Assembly (NCBI RefSeq): GCF_963678635.1 | Contig: NC_087067.1 | Span: 42,436,696 to 42,500,695, forward strand | Source of the DNA: Symsagittifera roscoffensis | Lineage: Eukaryota; Xenacoelomorpha; Acoela; Convolutidae | Direction of reading: 5' to 3' | DNA: 64,000 nt | Shown here: positions 12,891 to 25,384 of the stretch, in pieces | How positions within the stretch are numbered: the stretch's first letter is position 1 | Layout: each line of letters starts with the position of its first letter | The notes under the pieces: generated by a model | Seen by the model: the letters and a program-made list of their open reading frames with translations, nothing else | Told to the model about the DNA's origin: nothing | Databases searched by the model: none | Position numbers and translations under genes: made by a program

Positions 12891-15800
12891 GGTATAAAAT
12901 AAGCATTTCAAACAGTTTATCATATTTTTTTGAAAATTGCCTACTGTGAATTTGAGCAGTGTTGAGTTGTATAGCATTTTGAAACTAGTTTATGTCAAAA
13001 AGATAACTAACTCACTTAGCTATATGCTTTTTTGAAACCACGTAAAATCTATTTTAAAAAATGAAAATAACGAACATTTTAGCAAGGAGATTAAAAACGT
13101 GTAATGAAATGAAAAAATCAATTTAGATATATCAATTTAAATATAAGTTGTTCCTCCGATCACGGAAATGTGTTTCAATTTTTATCTTTCTTTGCAAAAT
13201 CAGGAATTTTAACAAAACCTAAAATGTCCATTCAGTCGTGGCTCAAACGATTTTAAAAAACGGTTCTAAAATTTGAGCCAGTGTCATGAAATACCGGTAT
13301 GATGTTTTCGACTTTGTTTATTGCATCCTCCTACGCACAAAACTTCTTGATAAAGTTTTGATTATTTGCGTATCAAAGTTTGTTTCTTAGCTAGCTTCCA
13401 CGTTTCCAGGTACAAGCGCAAAACAAAAAACCACTCAACAATCAAAAATTATATCAAAAATAAAAGTTTTTCAAAATTCTTTTTTTTTTTTCAAAATAAT
13501 TGATGTCGGAGAAAACTGCATTCCCTATGTTTTTTTTCGAGTGCTGTTTGTTTCTGAATTTTTTTTCAATGAATTTTTTCAAAAAAAATTGTTTGTTTTC
13601 AAAAACATACAGAACATTTTCAAAACTTCTAAGTTTTAAAGGAAAACTTTCATTATATTTCGAGAACTTATATGCGATATTTTGATCAATTTCACCATTT
13701 GTTAAAGCTTATAATATATTTGAATATTTGCTTTTTTTTCACTTTTGTTGATTTTTATAACCCTAGCGGTTAAATTTACTTAGAGCCATCTTGGGTTATA
13801 GTGTCTTAAAAATATAGTTTTTTGCTCCTGAGAAAGAGATTTTTAGCCTCTGTGAAATGGTGGTCTTGGTTGCAATTTCTTAGAAAACGATGCAATTATC
13901 CGCTTTGCCTCCTTGGTCATTTTTTCGAAGTAGTTGAATACAGATGGAAATAAAAGGACAAAAAGAATCGAGTCTGCAAAAATCGAATTGTCTTTTGCAA
14001 AAATATGTGACACGAAATTCTAATTTTTCTGTCAGCACTTAGAGAAAAAGCACTTCCAATTATAAGCTGAACGTTTTTCGATCGAGCTGACCATTCTGAA
14101 AAAACACTCCCTAAGCAATTCACTTTGCAATTATTTTCTAAATATACACAATTTGCCTCGTTTAAGTTATTGCTCCAGGAAAATAAACATAAACCGTTCA
14201 TATCACAAAAAATAGTTGAAAAACTAGTTTTTCTTCTATGGGAATAAACCCAGAATATTGGGTATTATCCTTATTTAGGACATTGAACTTTATGTTGCGT
14301 TGTCTTTGAAGCCAATTCGAGGGCAATTAAAACGTTTTTATTTATATATTTTCCCAAGATTCTTCCAAAAAAGTATCTTTAAAGGTTTTGTTAAGAGCTT
14401 GTGATGGGAGCTAAGAAACCCAGAAAGCAATTAAATATCTCATTATTTAAACGTATTCATTTCTCTAATGGACGGTAGGGGAGAAATGATTTCTTTTCTC
14501 AAATAAAAAAGTTCATATTATGAGGCTATAAAAAAATTTCGATAAATGGCCGTTAAAAACTTAAATTTTAATGTATTTCCTGATTTCGCCCGAATTAGAC
14601 GGCTCTCTTTATTTTTAATTTAAATGGTTCCATTCTTTCTGAGTCGGAAACAAATTTGACGCCAAAGGTAAAGAGTTTTCTAAATTTGTGTCGTCTTGTT
14701 TTTGAAACACTCAACAAGCAGTCTTTGATATGAATTAGAAAAAAACTTTTAAGAAAAATAATTACTTGTTTTACTACCCTAATTTGGAAAAACTAGTATC
14801 TTCAGTTTTGATTTCAAATAGGTTTTCAAAGTATTAGACATACAATTTTTGCAATATTTATTTATTGTAGTAGTCATTGATGTCAACAATGATTAGCTTA
14901 TTTTTTCCCAACTTGTCTTAAATTTTCTGTCCTAGTTTCATTGATAAAAGTTTATCTTCTTTAATATTAAAACCCGTTATACAAATTTAAAATATTGCCT
15001 AATTACTACCTTATTTGGTAACTGAAACCGGGTATAACCAAAAACAGGTGAGCTAAGACAAAAGAGGAAAAAGTGCAAAGGAGAACAGGAAAATTTTAAT
15101 TGTTTAAAAAATAATTAGAGTTTATTTGGACTTTCACTTTTTGAACAACAATTTTCAAATTAATTTTCCTACTTTTTTGCATTTTAGAGTCTATGGGCTC
15201 TCACTAATTCTTTTTTTATTGCTTTTTTACCAAAGCTTCGCGTTTTTCAACTTTATCAAGTATCACCGTTCTCATCAGTTGATATCGTTATCTGTCTTTT
15301 TCGAGTCACTCAGGGCAGTAAATTGTTTCTCGTTTTTATTGAATTGTGTTTTAATAACAAAAAATCAAATAGTTTGTTTATTATCAAATTGTGAGCTCGA
15401 CTGCATGTATCATGATGAATGTTTCGTTACCGACAGTGTCAACCAAGTCGGTTTGGTTTCTGAAATCTTTGACATAGGCCCCCTTTTCAAGAATCAGTTG
15501 GTTAACTTTTGCGTCTACTAGCGCGTTGTTGTTCCGAATTTCGAAGAAATTCAAGAGTGTATACGTTAGTTTTGGTTTTTTTTCAGACCAATTTATTCAT
15601 AAACCTGAAAGCTTGGGAAACGATCCTGAAAGATTCAGATTACCAAGCGATTACACTTGTTTGTATTTTAGTTATATCATTGCCAAACTTCTATTTAGTG
15701 TACCTTCTTGGCTTGCCTTTATAAAACAAACGAATAGCAAAAGTCTTACAAAAACTCTACGGATTTAGGTTGGATTTAGGTTGGATTTATGTATTTACGG

Positions 15801-16184
15801 TTAGATTCAGTGGAAACTGGCCATTTGTGCAAGTGGTATGAAAAAGTTCTGGATGCTGAATAAATTTTCAAAATGATCACAAGATTGCCATAGGTTTCGA
15901 AAGTTGAACTGGTTTATCGATATAATCGAAGTGGCATACGAAAACGATGCCAACTGTTTTTTGAGTGTTGATTTTTTTCTGGAGAACACCCATTGCAGGC
16001 ACCACAGTGGTTTTTTACAATTAAGTCCCTAGAAAGGGCATCGAGTCCATTTGTCTGAAAAAATGCAGTGACGAAATTTTGATGCAAAATGACTGCATCA
16101 AGGGTAGTGGGCATTACTATGTTTTTTCTTTGATCCCGTGGGAAACCACGATTAATCTCACCTATTTCCTAAAGACAAAACAAG
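12891..16184. other. Gene-free AT-rich stretch
   Basis: The frames at 15126-15521 and 15526-15768 (131 and 80 codons) are the longest. The first is very hydrophobic at its N-terminus and ends in a Cys-containing stretch, but neither resembles a family I know and no splice structure links them. No other feature is supported. Confidence 0.35.
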
Positions 16185-16256
16185 CGCGGGATTCGATCCT
16201 ATGCTTTGGGGTTGGTAAACGAGTTCATCTCCCCGCTAAACTAGTACCCAGTGGGA
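16185..16256 (-). repeat. tRNA-derived sequence (SINE head or pseudogene)
   Basis: On the minus strand, a perfect A box TAGTTTAGCGG (16233-16243) is followed by a perfect B box GATCGAATC (16190-16198) at tRNA-like spacing. The T-stem has mismatches at two of five positions and the acceptor arms do not pair, so this is a tRNA-derived repeat or pseudogene rather than a working tRNA gene. Confidence 0.55.
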
Positions 16257-18061
16257 ATAGAGGAAATAAAGTGGAAGCCAAATAATTGATAAAAACTTTA
16301 TACAATTATTTCGACAAGCCGTTCGCGGTCACTCAAATACAGCTCACACAAGTCTTTAAAAAACTACGAGGCTCAAAAAATATGGCAAATTTATCTAGAA
16401 GCTGAAAAGGACTGTGATGTATTTTGTACTATTCTTATCGAAACACCAATCTTCAATAACATTTTCTAAATAACCGTTCCTTTCTGTAAGCATTTGTCCT
16501 TTTTTTCCAGTTTTCAGCCTTTCAAAATGGTAAAATAGTGTGCAGCTTCCAACATATATTGAGAACAACTACTCGGAATCAATTTTGACGAGAGAAAAAT
16601 TAAACATTCAATCATGTGATTTTTTAAATTTTTAGTGAAGATAATTCTGGTGTTAATTCTGAAAAACTATAGCAAATGCTAAAATATTCCTAGTTTGAAA
16701 CTGTGGAAAATTGTGCTGAGAGCAATTCCGCGAAGTGATCATTCCACAAACATTGCCAATTTTTCCACAATTTTTTTTTCACCAAAAGGAAAAAAACATA
16801 TTTTTGAATCTTAAAGTAAATTTATAACAGGCTATATATTCTTTTAAAGTACTGAAGTTTTGGTTGAACGCGCGTTGTTATGATTTTTTATTCAATGTTA
16901 TAGAAAGTCACAAACAAATTTGGCTTAGATTTTGTCAATTTAAATCGACACTGATTTTTTTTCTTCACTTTTTCAATTTTTTTTTGTAGTTTTTCAATTC
17001 TGAAAATAGTTTCCGAGTTATTAAAAAAAAATCGTCGAACTTGATCAATTGTCTTTTCTTAAGGCAATAGTTTTCAAAAGTATCTTGCAAACTGTTGTAA
17101 TTAATGGTAGGTCGGTTTTTTCAAACTCTTCTGTCTGTAGTTCGAAGGTATTTGTTACGGAATGTTTTTTTCCAAACCATCGTTACTTCGTCTATTCGTT
17201 TTTGATGGACTATTTAAAATCAATTACCATTTAACAATGTGAATAAAGTAACAATTTCCTTTGCTTGCGATAGACTATCAAAATTTGGGATAGAAAATTT
17301 AAACTAGGGAAGGGATAATTTAATAGATCCGCTGTGTGGTACCTTCACTATTTTTACGTGCTGGTGAATACTGACAAGATTTAACTGTTAAATTTTGCAA
17401 TTTAATTTTACTTTGACAAAATGCGCACCATATGTTAGACCATGATGAAAACTTCATACAATCAGATTAAATAGTGATTTCAAACAAAACATTTAAAATT
17501 AATTGCTTCCATTATTTCACTTATAATCTTCTAAGGGCATCTGATTATTTTTCAAATAGTAAAGATGGCCACCCACGATACGCAAGCCTGAATTATTTCA
17601 CGTTTATTTACTGCTTTGTTCATTTAAAAATGAAAAAAAAAAGAGAATATTTTTTGTTGATTTTGCTGATTATAGCGCTAAATATTCCGTATTTTACTAC
17701 TTTTGTGCTTTTTTTCACAAAGTGTCGACTAATTTACTGAACACTCTTAACATTTCTTAATTGTGGAAACCTTGGAGTTTTTTTGTCCAACCAACCACTA
17801 AAGGTAGTGGAAAGGCTGTATGGAATAGAGTGTGCTTTTTCCACTCTATTGTGACAAGAAAGATCAAAGAAAATTTGGAGCAGGTCAAGTGAGGGATATC
17901 ATATTAAAACCCTAATGCGTTTTTAGATATTCCATCAAAGAGCAAATATCGTTTCAGTTTCTCAGCTTCGAAAAAAAAATGGTCGTTTTCAGACTGAAGA
18001 AAGCAAAGTTTGATAAGAGGCTGACTTTTTTTTGAAAACCAATGCAGTCATCATTTACAAT
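16257..18061. other. Gene-free AT-rich stretch
   Basis: I see no coding frame, RNA gene or repeat family that I can support between the tRNA-derived repeat and the MITE at 18062. Confidence 0.4.
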
Positions 18062-18337
18062 CAGGGGCGGATCTAGGATTTTCTCGAGGGGGGGGGGGGG
18101 GTGCGGATTTTCAAAAAATTTTCGAAAATTTTGACGACTTTTTTTTAGGTCGATCAGATTGATTTTCCGAGCTCTCCCAAAGCAGTAAAAAGACCCTGTT
18201 TTGGCCAAATTTTGGCCAAAAATGGATTTCTTAAAAAGTACCAAAGGGGGGACCCTTTGGGTTGGCAGGGATTCAAATCCTTGAAGGGGGAGGCGTTAGC
18301 CCCCCCCCCCCCCGCCCTTCCCCTAAATCCGCCCCTG
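18062..18337. mobile_element. hAT-like MITE, family A, copy with clear ends
   Basis: The 276-bp element has matching termini: it starts CAGGGGCGGATCTAGG and ends CCTAAATCCGCCCCTG, inverse complements with one mismatch in 16. The flanking 8-mers are TTTACAAT (18054-18061) and TTAACAAT (18338-18345), 7 of 8 identical, indicating an 8-bp hAT-type duplication. Poly-G and poly-C tracts sit just inside each end. It lies about 200 bp upstream of the receptor start codon. Confidence 0.85.
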
Positions 18338-18505
18338 TTAACAATAATAACTGACAATTGGGACAAAAGTTGTGGAAAAATTTGAATTTTTTCCGATTGT
18401 TTCTTTCATCTTTATAACAGGTTTTTCTCATCCAGCTCTTTTTAGTTTGTGTTGTATATTCGATCGGTCGCTAAACAGTTATCTATTTTGGGACTTTTGT
18501 TTCAG

Positions 18506-18543
18506 ATTTGATAGTTAGTTGATCGATTATCAAAAAAACAAGC
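18506..18543 (+). promoter_or_regulatory. Putative 5' UTR after a splice acceptor of the receptor gene
   Basis: A pyrimidine-rich acceptor (ttttgtttcag, AG at 18504-18505) precedes the start codon by 38 bp. An in-frame TGA at 18520-18522 means the coding sequence cannot extend upstream in this exon. The acceptor suggests either a non-coding upstream exon or a trans-spliced leader site. Confidence 0.35.
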
Positions 18544-18767
18544 ATGATTTTCACAAAAATTCTGATGCCACTTCTTTTCGTGTTTGGCGTGGGTGCAAAT
18601 TTGTCAGCACTCTACATGCTGAAAAGACAGTGGAAAAAGATCCAGCAGCACATTGTCAGTCACACTTTAGTCCACTTGGCAGTCTCAGACATCATCTACC
18701 TTTCAGTGCTCGGAGTGATGAGCTGGGAACAGCTGACGGGAAAAATCATTTCCCCATATCTGTGCAA
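18544..18767 (+). CDS. Receptor exon 1 (helices 1-2, start of helix 3)
   Basis: The exon starts at the first ATG after the in-frame stop and ends at CAA|GTAAGT, a consensus donor, leaving two bases of a split Lys codon. It encodes residues 1-74, including helix 1 with N19, the LAVSD motif of helix 2, and C74 at the top of helix 3. Confidence 0.85.
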
Positions 18768-21700
18768 GTAAGTTAAATAGTTGATACCAAGTTAAAAAAT
18801 ACCGGACCAAGTGGAACATCTCCCCCATAAATCTGTTTAGGGAGGAGAGCGTTTACTTGGTTAGAAGTAATATTTTTCAGCCAATCAGATTTTAGCATAG
18901 TACATGCAGACCTTACTGCTTGACTTTGCCCTTAAATTTAGGGAGGGGAGAGAGATTTTGTACTTGGTCTATTAAGGGAGATGATTGTTCACATGGGCCG
19001 AAAAACGTAACTAGTCTAATACAAACTTAGTTGATATTTAAAAATTCCCGCACTGGAGTTTCATGAATGTAAATCAATTAAATTTGAGTTTTATTGTCAG
19101 TGTCTATAAAAATCAAATGTAAACGATTATAATCAATTAAAATTGGATTATATTGCCATTATTTATGGAAGCATTAAAATTCATTGCAAAATAATTTTAT
19201 TAGAATATTTTTTTACTTTTATAGTTAAGCACGATGAATCTCCAGTAAAAAATTTTTTTTTCGTTTTTTGAGATGCGATTCTCAATGCACACAGAATAAA
19301 ATCACTTGCACGTTTTGAACTAAAGTTAGTTACTTGTTGTTCAACTTCAAATTTTTCTCTGCAGTTTTGATTCTTGTTATTCATTTCATGTTACTCAATT
19401 TTGTTGCTTACACCAATTTCCTTTGATTGGTTGTTTAGAAACTTGCTTATTTGGAGGGGGAGGGGTTTGGGCGATTTTTGGATCAAATTATACATGTATA
19501 TATGTGAAAAATAATAATGTAATTGTATTTACAAATACTAATTTTGACGTGGATTGCGCGCCAAAATACAATTTTGGCCAATTTTCAAGATTTTTTTTGC
19601 ATGCATTTTCCACAAATTTAATTGCCAAAACGTTTGGGGGTCAAGAATAACATCATCGGGGGGGGGGGGGGGGCAGGGGTTGGCGAGAAATAGGCTTGGA
19701 GGTAAAATTTATTTGATTTCAAATCGATGGATTAATCGATGGAATATTTTGCATTTTAATTTTCAAACAACAATGGTTTATAAAAGAAGTTTTGTTCAGT
19801 TTTTTTGTCTGAGGGCAACATGGGAAGCTTATTGTCGATAACGTTTTAGACCACAAATATCCATGATAATTGAATTTTTTTTCTGAGATGCGGGTATGAA
19901 AAAACTTGTGACACGAAGGAAGTAAGATTGAACACGACTCAGCTCTTTCCCTCTCTTACCTTTGCATTTTTACTGTTTGCTGACCTTATTCGATTGCAAA
20001 GAAAACGGGCATGCACTCTCATTGCCACAATCCAAGCAGATATAATCGTTTTATTTGATCTAGTAAAACCCACAGGTCTCTTTTTTTTAAAAAAACATGT
20101 CTGTGCAAAACCGAAAATTTTATGGCTTCCCTTGCAAAATCTTTGGGCTGAAATCTAGAATTCGTTTTACTCAACCAACTTGCTCCGGCAGTTTTGAGGT
20201 TTACAAATGGTTTTATGATTTTTTTTTGGTGCAGCTAGGTACGATTTAGTCGGAGTTTTCTGCTTGCTAATTTGGAAAAATATAGTGGGTTTAAAAACTG
20301 CGATGTTTAGTTTTATATCGCGTAAGCGACGATTTAATCCGGCTTTCAAATTGCTGCAAATTGACTTGAGGCAAGCTATTAGAGGCTTTTAATTTATTTG
20401 CTGGACTTTGATTACCTCATCTACTTTTTGACAAAACTTTTTGAAATTTTATCAGCTTTTGAAATATTTCATGTAAAAAAATTAATCAAAATGTATTCCC
20501 CAGACAGTATGAACAGTCAAAACATTCACACTTTTGCCCCGATAGGAGAACTTTTGTCAATTGAAACATATATCTTTTAAAAGTATAGCATGTGTTTTGA
20601 AAAGGCGATTTCCTGTATTCGACACTTATAATCAATTTTGCCTAATTTTCTTAGTTCTCCAATTATTAGTTAGACTCTTTTGGCAGTATGAAAAAATGAC
20701 TCATTCATAAACAGGGACGTTGGTTCTCTTATAAATTCTGTGATAATTTTCTGCAGCTGGCCTTATCTTAGATTTCAAAAAATTCCAATTAATCACAGCA
20801 TGAATAAATTGTTTTTTGTTAGAGATCGAAACCGCACTTGGAAAATTATCTTTTCAAAAAATATATAAATATAAATACAATTTCGTTTCACCTTCTCAAA
20901 TAACCATAACTGAATATGTTCAAGTTTTAGTTCACTTATAATTTATTTTGAAAAAGTTTCATTCGCTGGTTTTTTACTGAAAGATTTTTAAAACGACGCG
21001 TGCTTTAATTGTCGCAAGCGAAAAATTTCATCCCAACCTTCAAAAACGGTCGAAAGTGAAAAGTTTTTTTTATTTTGAGCTTAACGCATTAGCCACTTTC
21101 CAAAACTACGAAACTCCGAAGAATAGCTACACAAGTAACAAGATTTTTTTTAATTTTATTTTTGTGGTATTGCCAAATATATAATCTAAATGATAAAGTG
21201 AATCAAATAAAAATCTCAGTTCGTATAGAAAATTTTGAATTATAAACACATTCAGGTAAAATAAATAAATTTTTTTAGATGATTATAAGTTTTTTAGATG
21301 GTTCACCTTTTTTTTGGGTCGACCGATTTGATTTTCCGAGCTTTCCGAAAATACTATTAAGACCCTATTTTGTCAAAATTTTCCTGCGCGCTCTCTCTTC
21401 AAATTTAGTTATATTGGCGCCAAAGGCGCCTTTAGAAAATTTTTATGTTTGTCAGCCAAAAATGGATCTCATTCGGGAAAATTTGGCAACCAGAACGGAG
21501 GAGAAACGGTCGCCCTCCTCGTCACGCTAATGCATCTGAAAGTTTTTATTCCATCTTCACTTTTACTTGTATCATTTGAAGTTTTAGATACCCTCTAACA
21601 CTTCCAATTCAATTATCTTCATTTTCAAAATCACGAAGAATTTTGACGAATTTTTAAAACCTACTTTGAAAAACACAAATATATGTTGAAACAACTTCTC

Positions 21701-24700
21701 TCGGTGTGTTGTTCTACGACAAATTTTGACCCTATAGCTAGCAGTTTTTGACAGAATTTTTTGAAAAAATCTGAATGAATGATTTTGATGCCTAGTCTCA
21801 AAATCAAAAAGGTATTTCTCTTGCTGCCGATTTTGTTAATTTAGGCAGCAGGGGTGTTTGGGGATGCGATGAAAATTTACAATTTGTGTAATGCACGTAG
21901 CGTGGATTAACGCGTAGCGTGCGTTGTCAATTAAATAGTCCCAATTAAAATGAGGCTTTTTACTTTTTTCAAATATTTTGATAAGATTATAAAAGACCGA
22001 TATAAAAGGTATAACGTGTAAGGGGATAATGATAAAAGCAAAAAATCCCAAATTTTTTATAGATGGAGCTAATGGCCGTCAGTTTGAAGAAATCGGTAAG
22101 GATTTTAGATAATAATTAATCCGTAATTAATTAATAAAAATAAATAGTCAAACACGGTTAATTAAAAAATGGAAATTGAGATAAAAAACTATGCAAACAT
22201 ATAAATTGTGTCACCTCGTCCGAATGTTGAAAAATAAAACTGATTCTTTATTTAATGATGACAAAAACAATTATACGGTTGTATGAAAAGCTTTTTGCTT
22301 TTGCCGGCTTCTCTTACAGTTTTCCAATCCCTCCCCCTTGTAAAAAATGTACCGTAAAATTGTCTAAAACTTAATCATACGTCAATCAGTTTCATTATGA
22401 GGCCAAACTGTGCGTTTTGTGAATTTTAAGCGGATTCCGCAACAGGCAAAATCAGATTTGTCCCGGAATCTACAAAACTGTTTTTTTTTAACTTCTCTGC
22501 TGTTTTGGATTCCAAGGACAAATAGCAAAAACACTGTATAGCTCAAAATTGTTCCAAAAACTGACAAATTTGGGGAATCCGCAACAAAATGTGTGGAATC
22601 CGGAACAAATAATAACATATGCGTTCAGTAAACTTAAGCTGTAGTGGAATCCGCAACTGTAAGTGGAATCCGCAAATTGTAAGCGGAATCCGCAAATTGT
22701 AAGCAGATTCCGCAAAGTGTGAGCGGAATTCGCAAATTGTAAGTGGAATTCGCGTAACTTTGCGGAATCCACTTACTTTTGCGGACTCCGCTTACATTTG
22801 CGGAATCCGGACAACTACTTATATTTGCTCGTTGCGGAACTGCAACAAAATCAAGGTGCCGACAAAATTTACGTTACAGGTATTTGTAAGTGGGATCAAT
22901 TGAAATTTTGTAAGTGGAATCCACATACATTTTGGAACGTGCTCTAAGACTTGTCTCTGGAATCCAGGAATATACAGACACAAAATTGTGCGCTTATCCA
23001 GTACACAATGTGGCCTCGTAATGTTGTTCGAAGAAATGTTTGTACAAATTATTCACTTGCTTACGCTGATGTTTTGTATGGTAGCTTAGAAATCAAAAGA
23101 CTATTGCAATATGATTTTGTAAATCCATTTTTGATAAAAACCAAATGGAAAAACTAGATTATAGGCTTATTTTTTTATGCTATATTTTCTAAATCCAAGT
23201 TTTGCGCAGGCCTAAGTTCTTCTTTGATGTCTTGTCACAACACGTGAGTGCGTGGCTGATTGTTACTATGAGTCACGAGCGGTATCAAGCCATGAACAAC
23301 CCATACGCCTACAACTCCACATACCAAACGAAGAATGCCATAGCACTTGTGTTCGTCTGGATCAGCGGACTAGTTGTATCTGGTATGAAGTTATTATATT
23401 TTCACTTGAGCAGTTGCATAAACAATTACATATACCACGACAATTACAATTACCTAAGCAATTTTATAATTACACAGATATGAAACTTTCCATCTATTAC
23501 GCCAAAATATTATCAGATGTCTTTTTGAAATTGCTATGATAGCACCCCCCCCCCCCGCATTGTTTCTCGTGGTTAAACAAAAATATGATGTTTACTTAGC
23601 CAAAATGACGAGAAAGATTATTCCTGATAAAAGTTGTCAGAAAAATAGTGGTGAAAAATTCTTTTCGCTTCATGGTGGAAAATATTTTTTTTATATTATT
23701 CATTTCAGAAAACTCAAAATATTAAGGAACCTCTTTCTTTACTATTTTATGAAATCGATTTTTGACTGACAGAACTCAAAATGTTGCTAAAATTGCTGAA
23801 TAATTTTCAGTGTAGGAGTATCCAATTTTTCAGTCAAAACTTTCCAAAACTGCAAAACTTCATTGATCATTATTTCTCCAAATTCTAGAATTTGTAATTT
23901 GACTGAGCGAAACTTTTTTTTCAACATGAGGCCGTTTTTTTTTGCGCCTGGAACTTCGACAACATACACATCTTTGAAGCTAGTAAAATTGGTAAACCGT
24001 CTGGAACCTTTTCAGCGCCAATTGGAGTGTTCACAGCTGCAATTGAGGAACCCTATCCAGACCTGGGCATCAGAACCACAGCCAACACATCAGTGCTACA
24101 CTGTGGAAGCACCTGGAACCCTGTCTGGAAATCTGTCTATTTCTCCTCACTGGCTGTGATGGAGTGTTTGCTACCTGTGAGTCTGATGGTGTTCTTCTAC
24201 ATCGGAGTGTTCAAGAATTTCCTTCGCCAAATCAGGTTATTGACTCTTTTCGAGTGCGTTTTTTTGGACAGTGTGAAGAACAATTGCTCATCCTCTCAAT
24301 TGGCTTATGGGGAGATTGTTCATTTGGTTAATAATTTATTACTCGAGTTTTATAAACTTTTTTTTGTGGGGGGGGGGGGTAGTTTACTTAGTCGATGTGT
24401 GTACGTGTGTGTGTATGTGGGGGAGGGGGTTGATTGTTTACATGGGTACGTTTGTTTTTCAGATAGCGTGATTATTTCAAATAATGATGAATTGTTATGT
24501 TTTTTTGGCTTACTACATACTCCGCTCATGATTGGTCCACATATACATCAGTTTAAATTTACCAAAATCTACCTCGAACTTGTTTGGAAGGTTTTGTCCA
24601 AAAAATGTCTTTTTCGACGCGCTACTCCTTAAGATTGATTTCTGAATATATGCACGTCAAAAGTCAATCAGTTTTCAAATAGTTCCGATGAGCGACTAGA

Positions 24701-25162
24701 ACTGGTCTCTATTTCAGGGGTTTAGAGGTGTTGTTGATTCGTTTTTGTTTTAGAAATCCTAGGAGTGCATTGGCGCATATCAACCAGAACAGACTCAGTG
24801 CCGTACTTGGACTAATAGTTGTCAGCTTCATCGTCTCCTACGGTCCCTTCTATATTTCTCAAATGGTCAATGAGTTCCACTTGTTCGCAAACCATCAAGT
24901 GGCTGTTATATACATGACAGTCGTGTTCCAAATTCTAACATATGTCAACAGCTGTTTAAGTCCTATTCTCTACAGCGGATTCACGAAGAAGTTCATGTTG
25001 ATACGAGACTTGGCCGATTCGTCGCCACCCGGTGCGAACTACCCGGTGGTCACGCCGTGCGATGACGACGACGACAACGAAGAGCACAAGGTCGCTTTCG
25101 TTCCATCGACGTCGCGTTTGTCATGCGAAGTGAGCAACAAAAATGAGTGTACGGGAGCTTAA
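18544..25162 (+). CDS. Class A (rhodopsin-like) G-protein-coupled receptor, four exons, 341 aa
   Basis: Joining exons 18544-18767, 23210-23382, 24016-24235 and 24754-25162 at GT-AG sites gives one 1026-nt open frame. The product is a plasma-membrane seven-helix receptor. Landmarks in order: N19 (N1.50) in helix 1; LAVSD with D49 (D2.50); C74, the likely disulphide partner of C162 in loop 2; E98-R99-Y100 in place of DRY; W125 and P134 in helix 4; P186 and Y194 in helix 5; F231..S234-Y235-G236-P237 where FxxCWxP is usual; and NSCLSPILY with S275-P276-x-x-Y279 in place of NPxxY. The extracellular N-terminus is only a few residues. The tail has an Asp/Glu run near 309-318. A peptide receptor is a reasonable guess from the NSCLxPILY form, but the ligand is unknown. 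It is probably expressed, as all splice phases agree and no frame is broken. Confidence 0.88.
18804..19000. mobile_element. Family D MITE, degraded copy
   Basis: The segment starts GGACCAAGTGGAACATCTCCCC and contains 'gtttagggaggagag...acttggtt' and 'tttcagccaatcagat', matching the copies at 58127 and 59941. The right end and target duplication are not clear. Confidence 0.4.
21297..21525. mobile_element. Degenerate family A MITE
   Basis: Shares 'gggtcgaccgatttgattttccgag', 'ttggcgccaaaggcgccttt' and 'cagccaaaaatggat' with the better-preserved copies at 18062, 31650 and 59366. The termini are eroded and no target duplication is visible. Confidence 0.5.
22393..23023. mobile_element. Inverted-repeat element built on GGAATCCGC motifs
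   Basis: CATTATGAGGCCA at 22393-22405 is the reverse complement, with one mismatch, of TGGCCTCGTAATG at 23011-23023. Between them the motif GTAAGYGGAATCCGCAA recurs many times in both orientations. No target duplication is evident, so the boundaries are tentative. Short frames here arise from the repeats. Confidence 0.45.
22641..22810. repeat. 20-bp tandem array that flips orientation
   Basis: Five direct units of exactly 20 bp (type aagyggaatccgcaaattgt, phased at 22661, 22681, 22701, 22721 and 22741) are followed from about 22758 by three units in the opposite orientation (ttgcggaatccacttac type). Each unit contains the palindrome GCGGAATCCGC, so the array can form many small hairpins as well as one large one. 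Confidence 0.85.
23210..23382 (+). CDS. Receptor exon 2 (helices 3-4)
   Basis: The acceptor is gcgcag|G and the donor TCTG|GTATGA. The first base completes a Lys codon, and one base is carried to exon 3 to make Ala. It encodes helix 3 with HERY (E98-R99-Y100) and helix 4 with W125. Confidence 0.85.
24016..24235 (+). CDS. Receptor exon 3 (end of helix 4, loop 2, helix 5)
   Basis: The acceptor is ccttttcag|CG and the donor ATCAG|GTTATT. It encodes P134, extracellular loop 2 with C162, and helix 5 with P186 and Y194. The reading frame stays open into intron 3, but codon character falls off after the donor and the next exon joins in phase, so the read-through frame is not the product. Confidence 0.83.
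24754..25162 (+). CDS. Receptor exon 4 (helices 6-7, cytoplasmic tail)
   Basis: The acceptor is gtttttgttttag|A. It encodes loop 3, helix 6 (FIVSYGPF), helix 7 (NSCLSPILY) and a tail of about 60 residues with an acidic DDDDDNEE run, ending at TAA 25160-25162. This part is clearly more GC-rich than its surroundings. Confidence 0.88.
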
Positions 25163-25378
25163 CGACGTGATCAACTGCTATTTAATCATATCTGTTATTT
25201 TACCATTTATGTTTTGACATTTGAAGCTCCCCTATTTTCTTATTTTGTCGTAGATTAACCCCGACTGATTTGCTCAGTGCTATTTGAGAATATTATTAAA
25301 AAGTTTAATTACACATTTATAGTCTAATGAGAGAAGTTTTTTCAGTGTTGCATTAACAGCATGATGTACAATTTCTGC

Positions 25379-25384
25379 AATAAA
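25379..25384 (+). terminator. Polyadenylation signal AATAAA of the receptor gene
   Basis: A perfect AATAAA lies 217 bp after the receptor stop codon. It is the first perfect copy I see downstream and the likely 3' end signal. Confidence 0.5.

Larger units (their letters stand above)
18768..23209 (+). other. Receptor intron 1 (4442 bp), repeat-filled
   Basis: The intron runs from GTAAGT to tttgcgcag. Its contents include a family D MITE relative (about 18804-19000), a degenerate family A MITE (about 21297-21525), and an inverted-repeat element with a GGAATCCGC array (22393-23023). No further exon is recognisable inside it. Confidence 0.75.

Noticed and set aside
15126-15768. Two adjacent hydrophobic plus-strand frames that might be a membrane protein
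   Set aside because: No consistent splice join, no known family, and hydrophobicity follows from T-rich sequence.
16185-16256. Functional tRNA gene
   Set aside because: A and B boxes are perfect, but the T-stem and acceptor stem do not pair, so it is a tRNA-derived repeat.
24027-24632. A 201-codon plus-strand frame
   Set aside because: Its first part is receptor exon 3; the rest reads through the GT donor at 24236 into intron sequence containing a poly-G run and loses receptor similarity. Exon 4 joins in phase instead.
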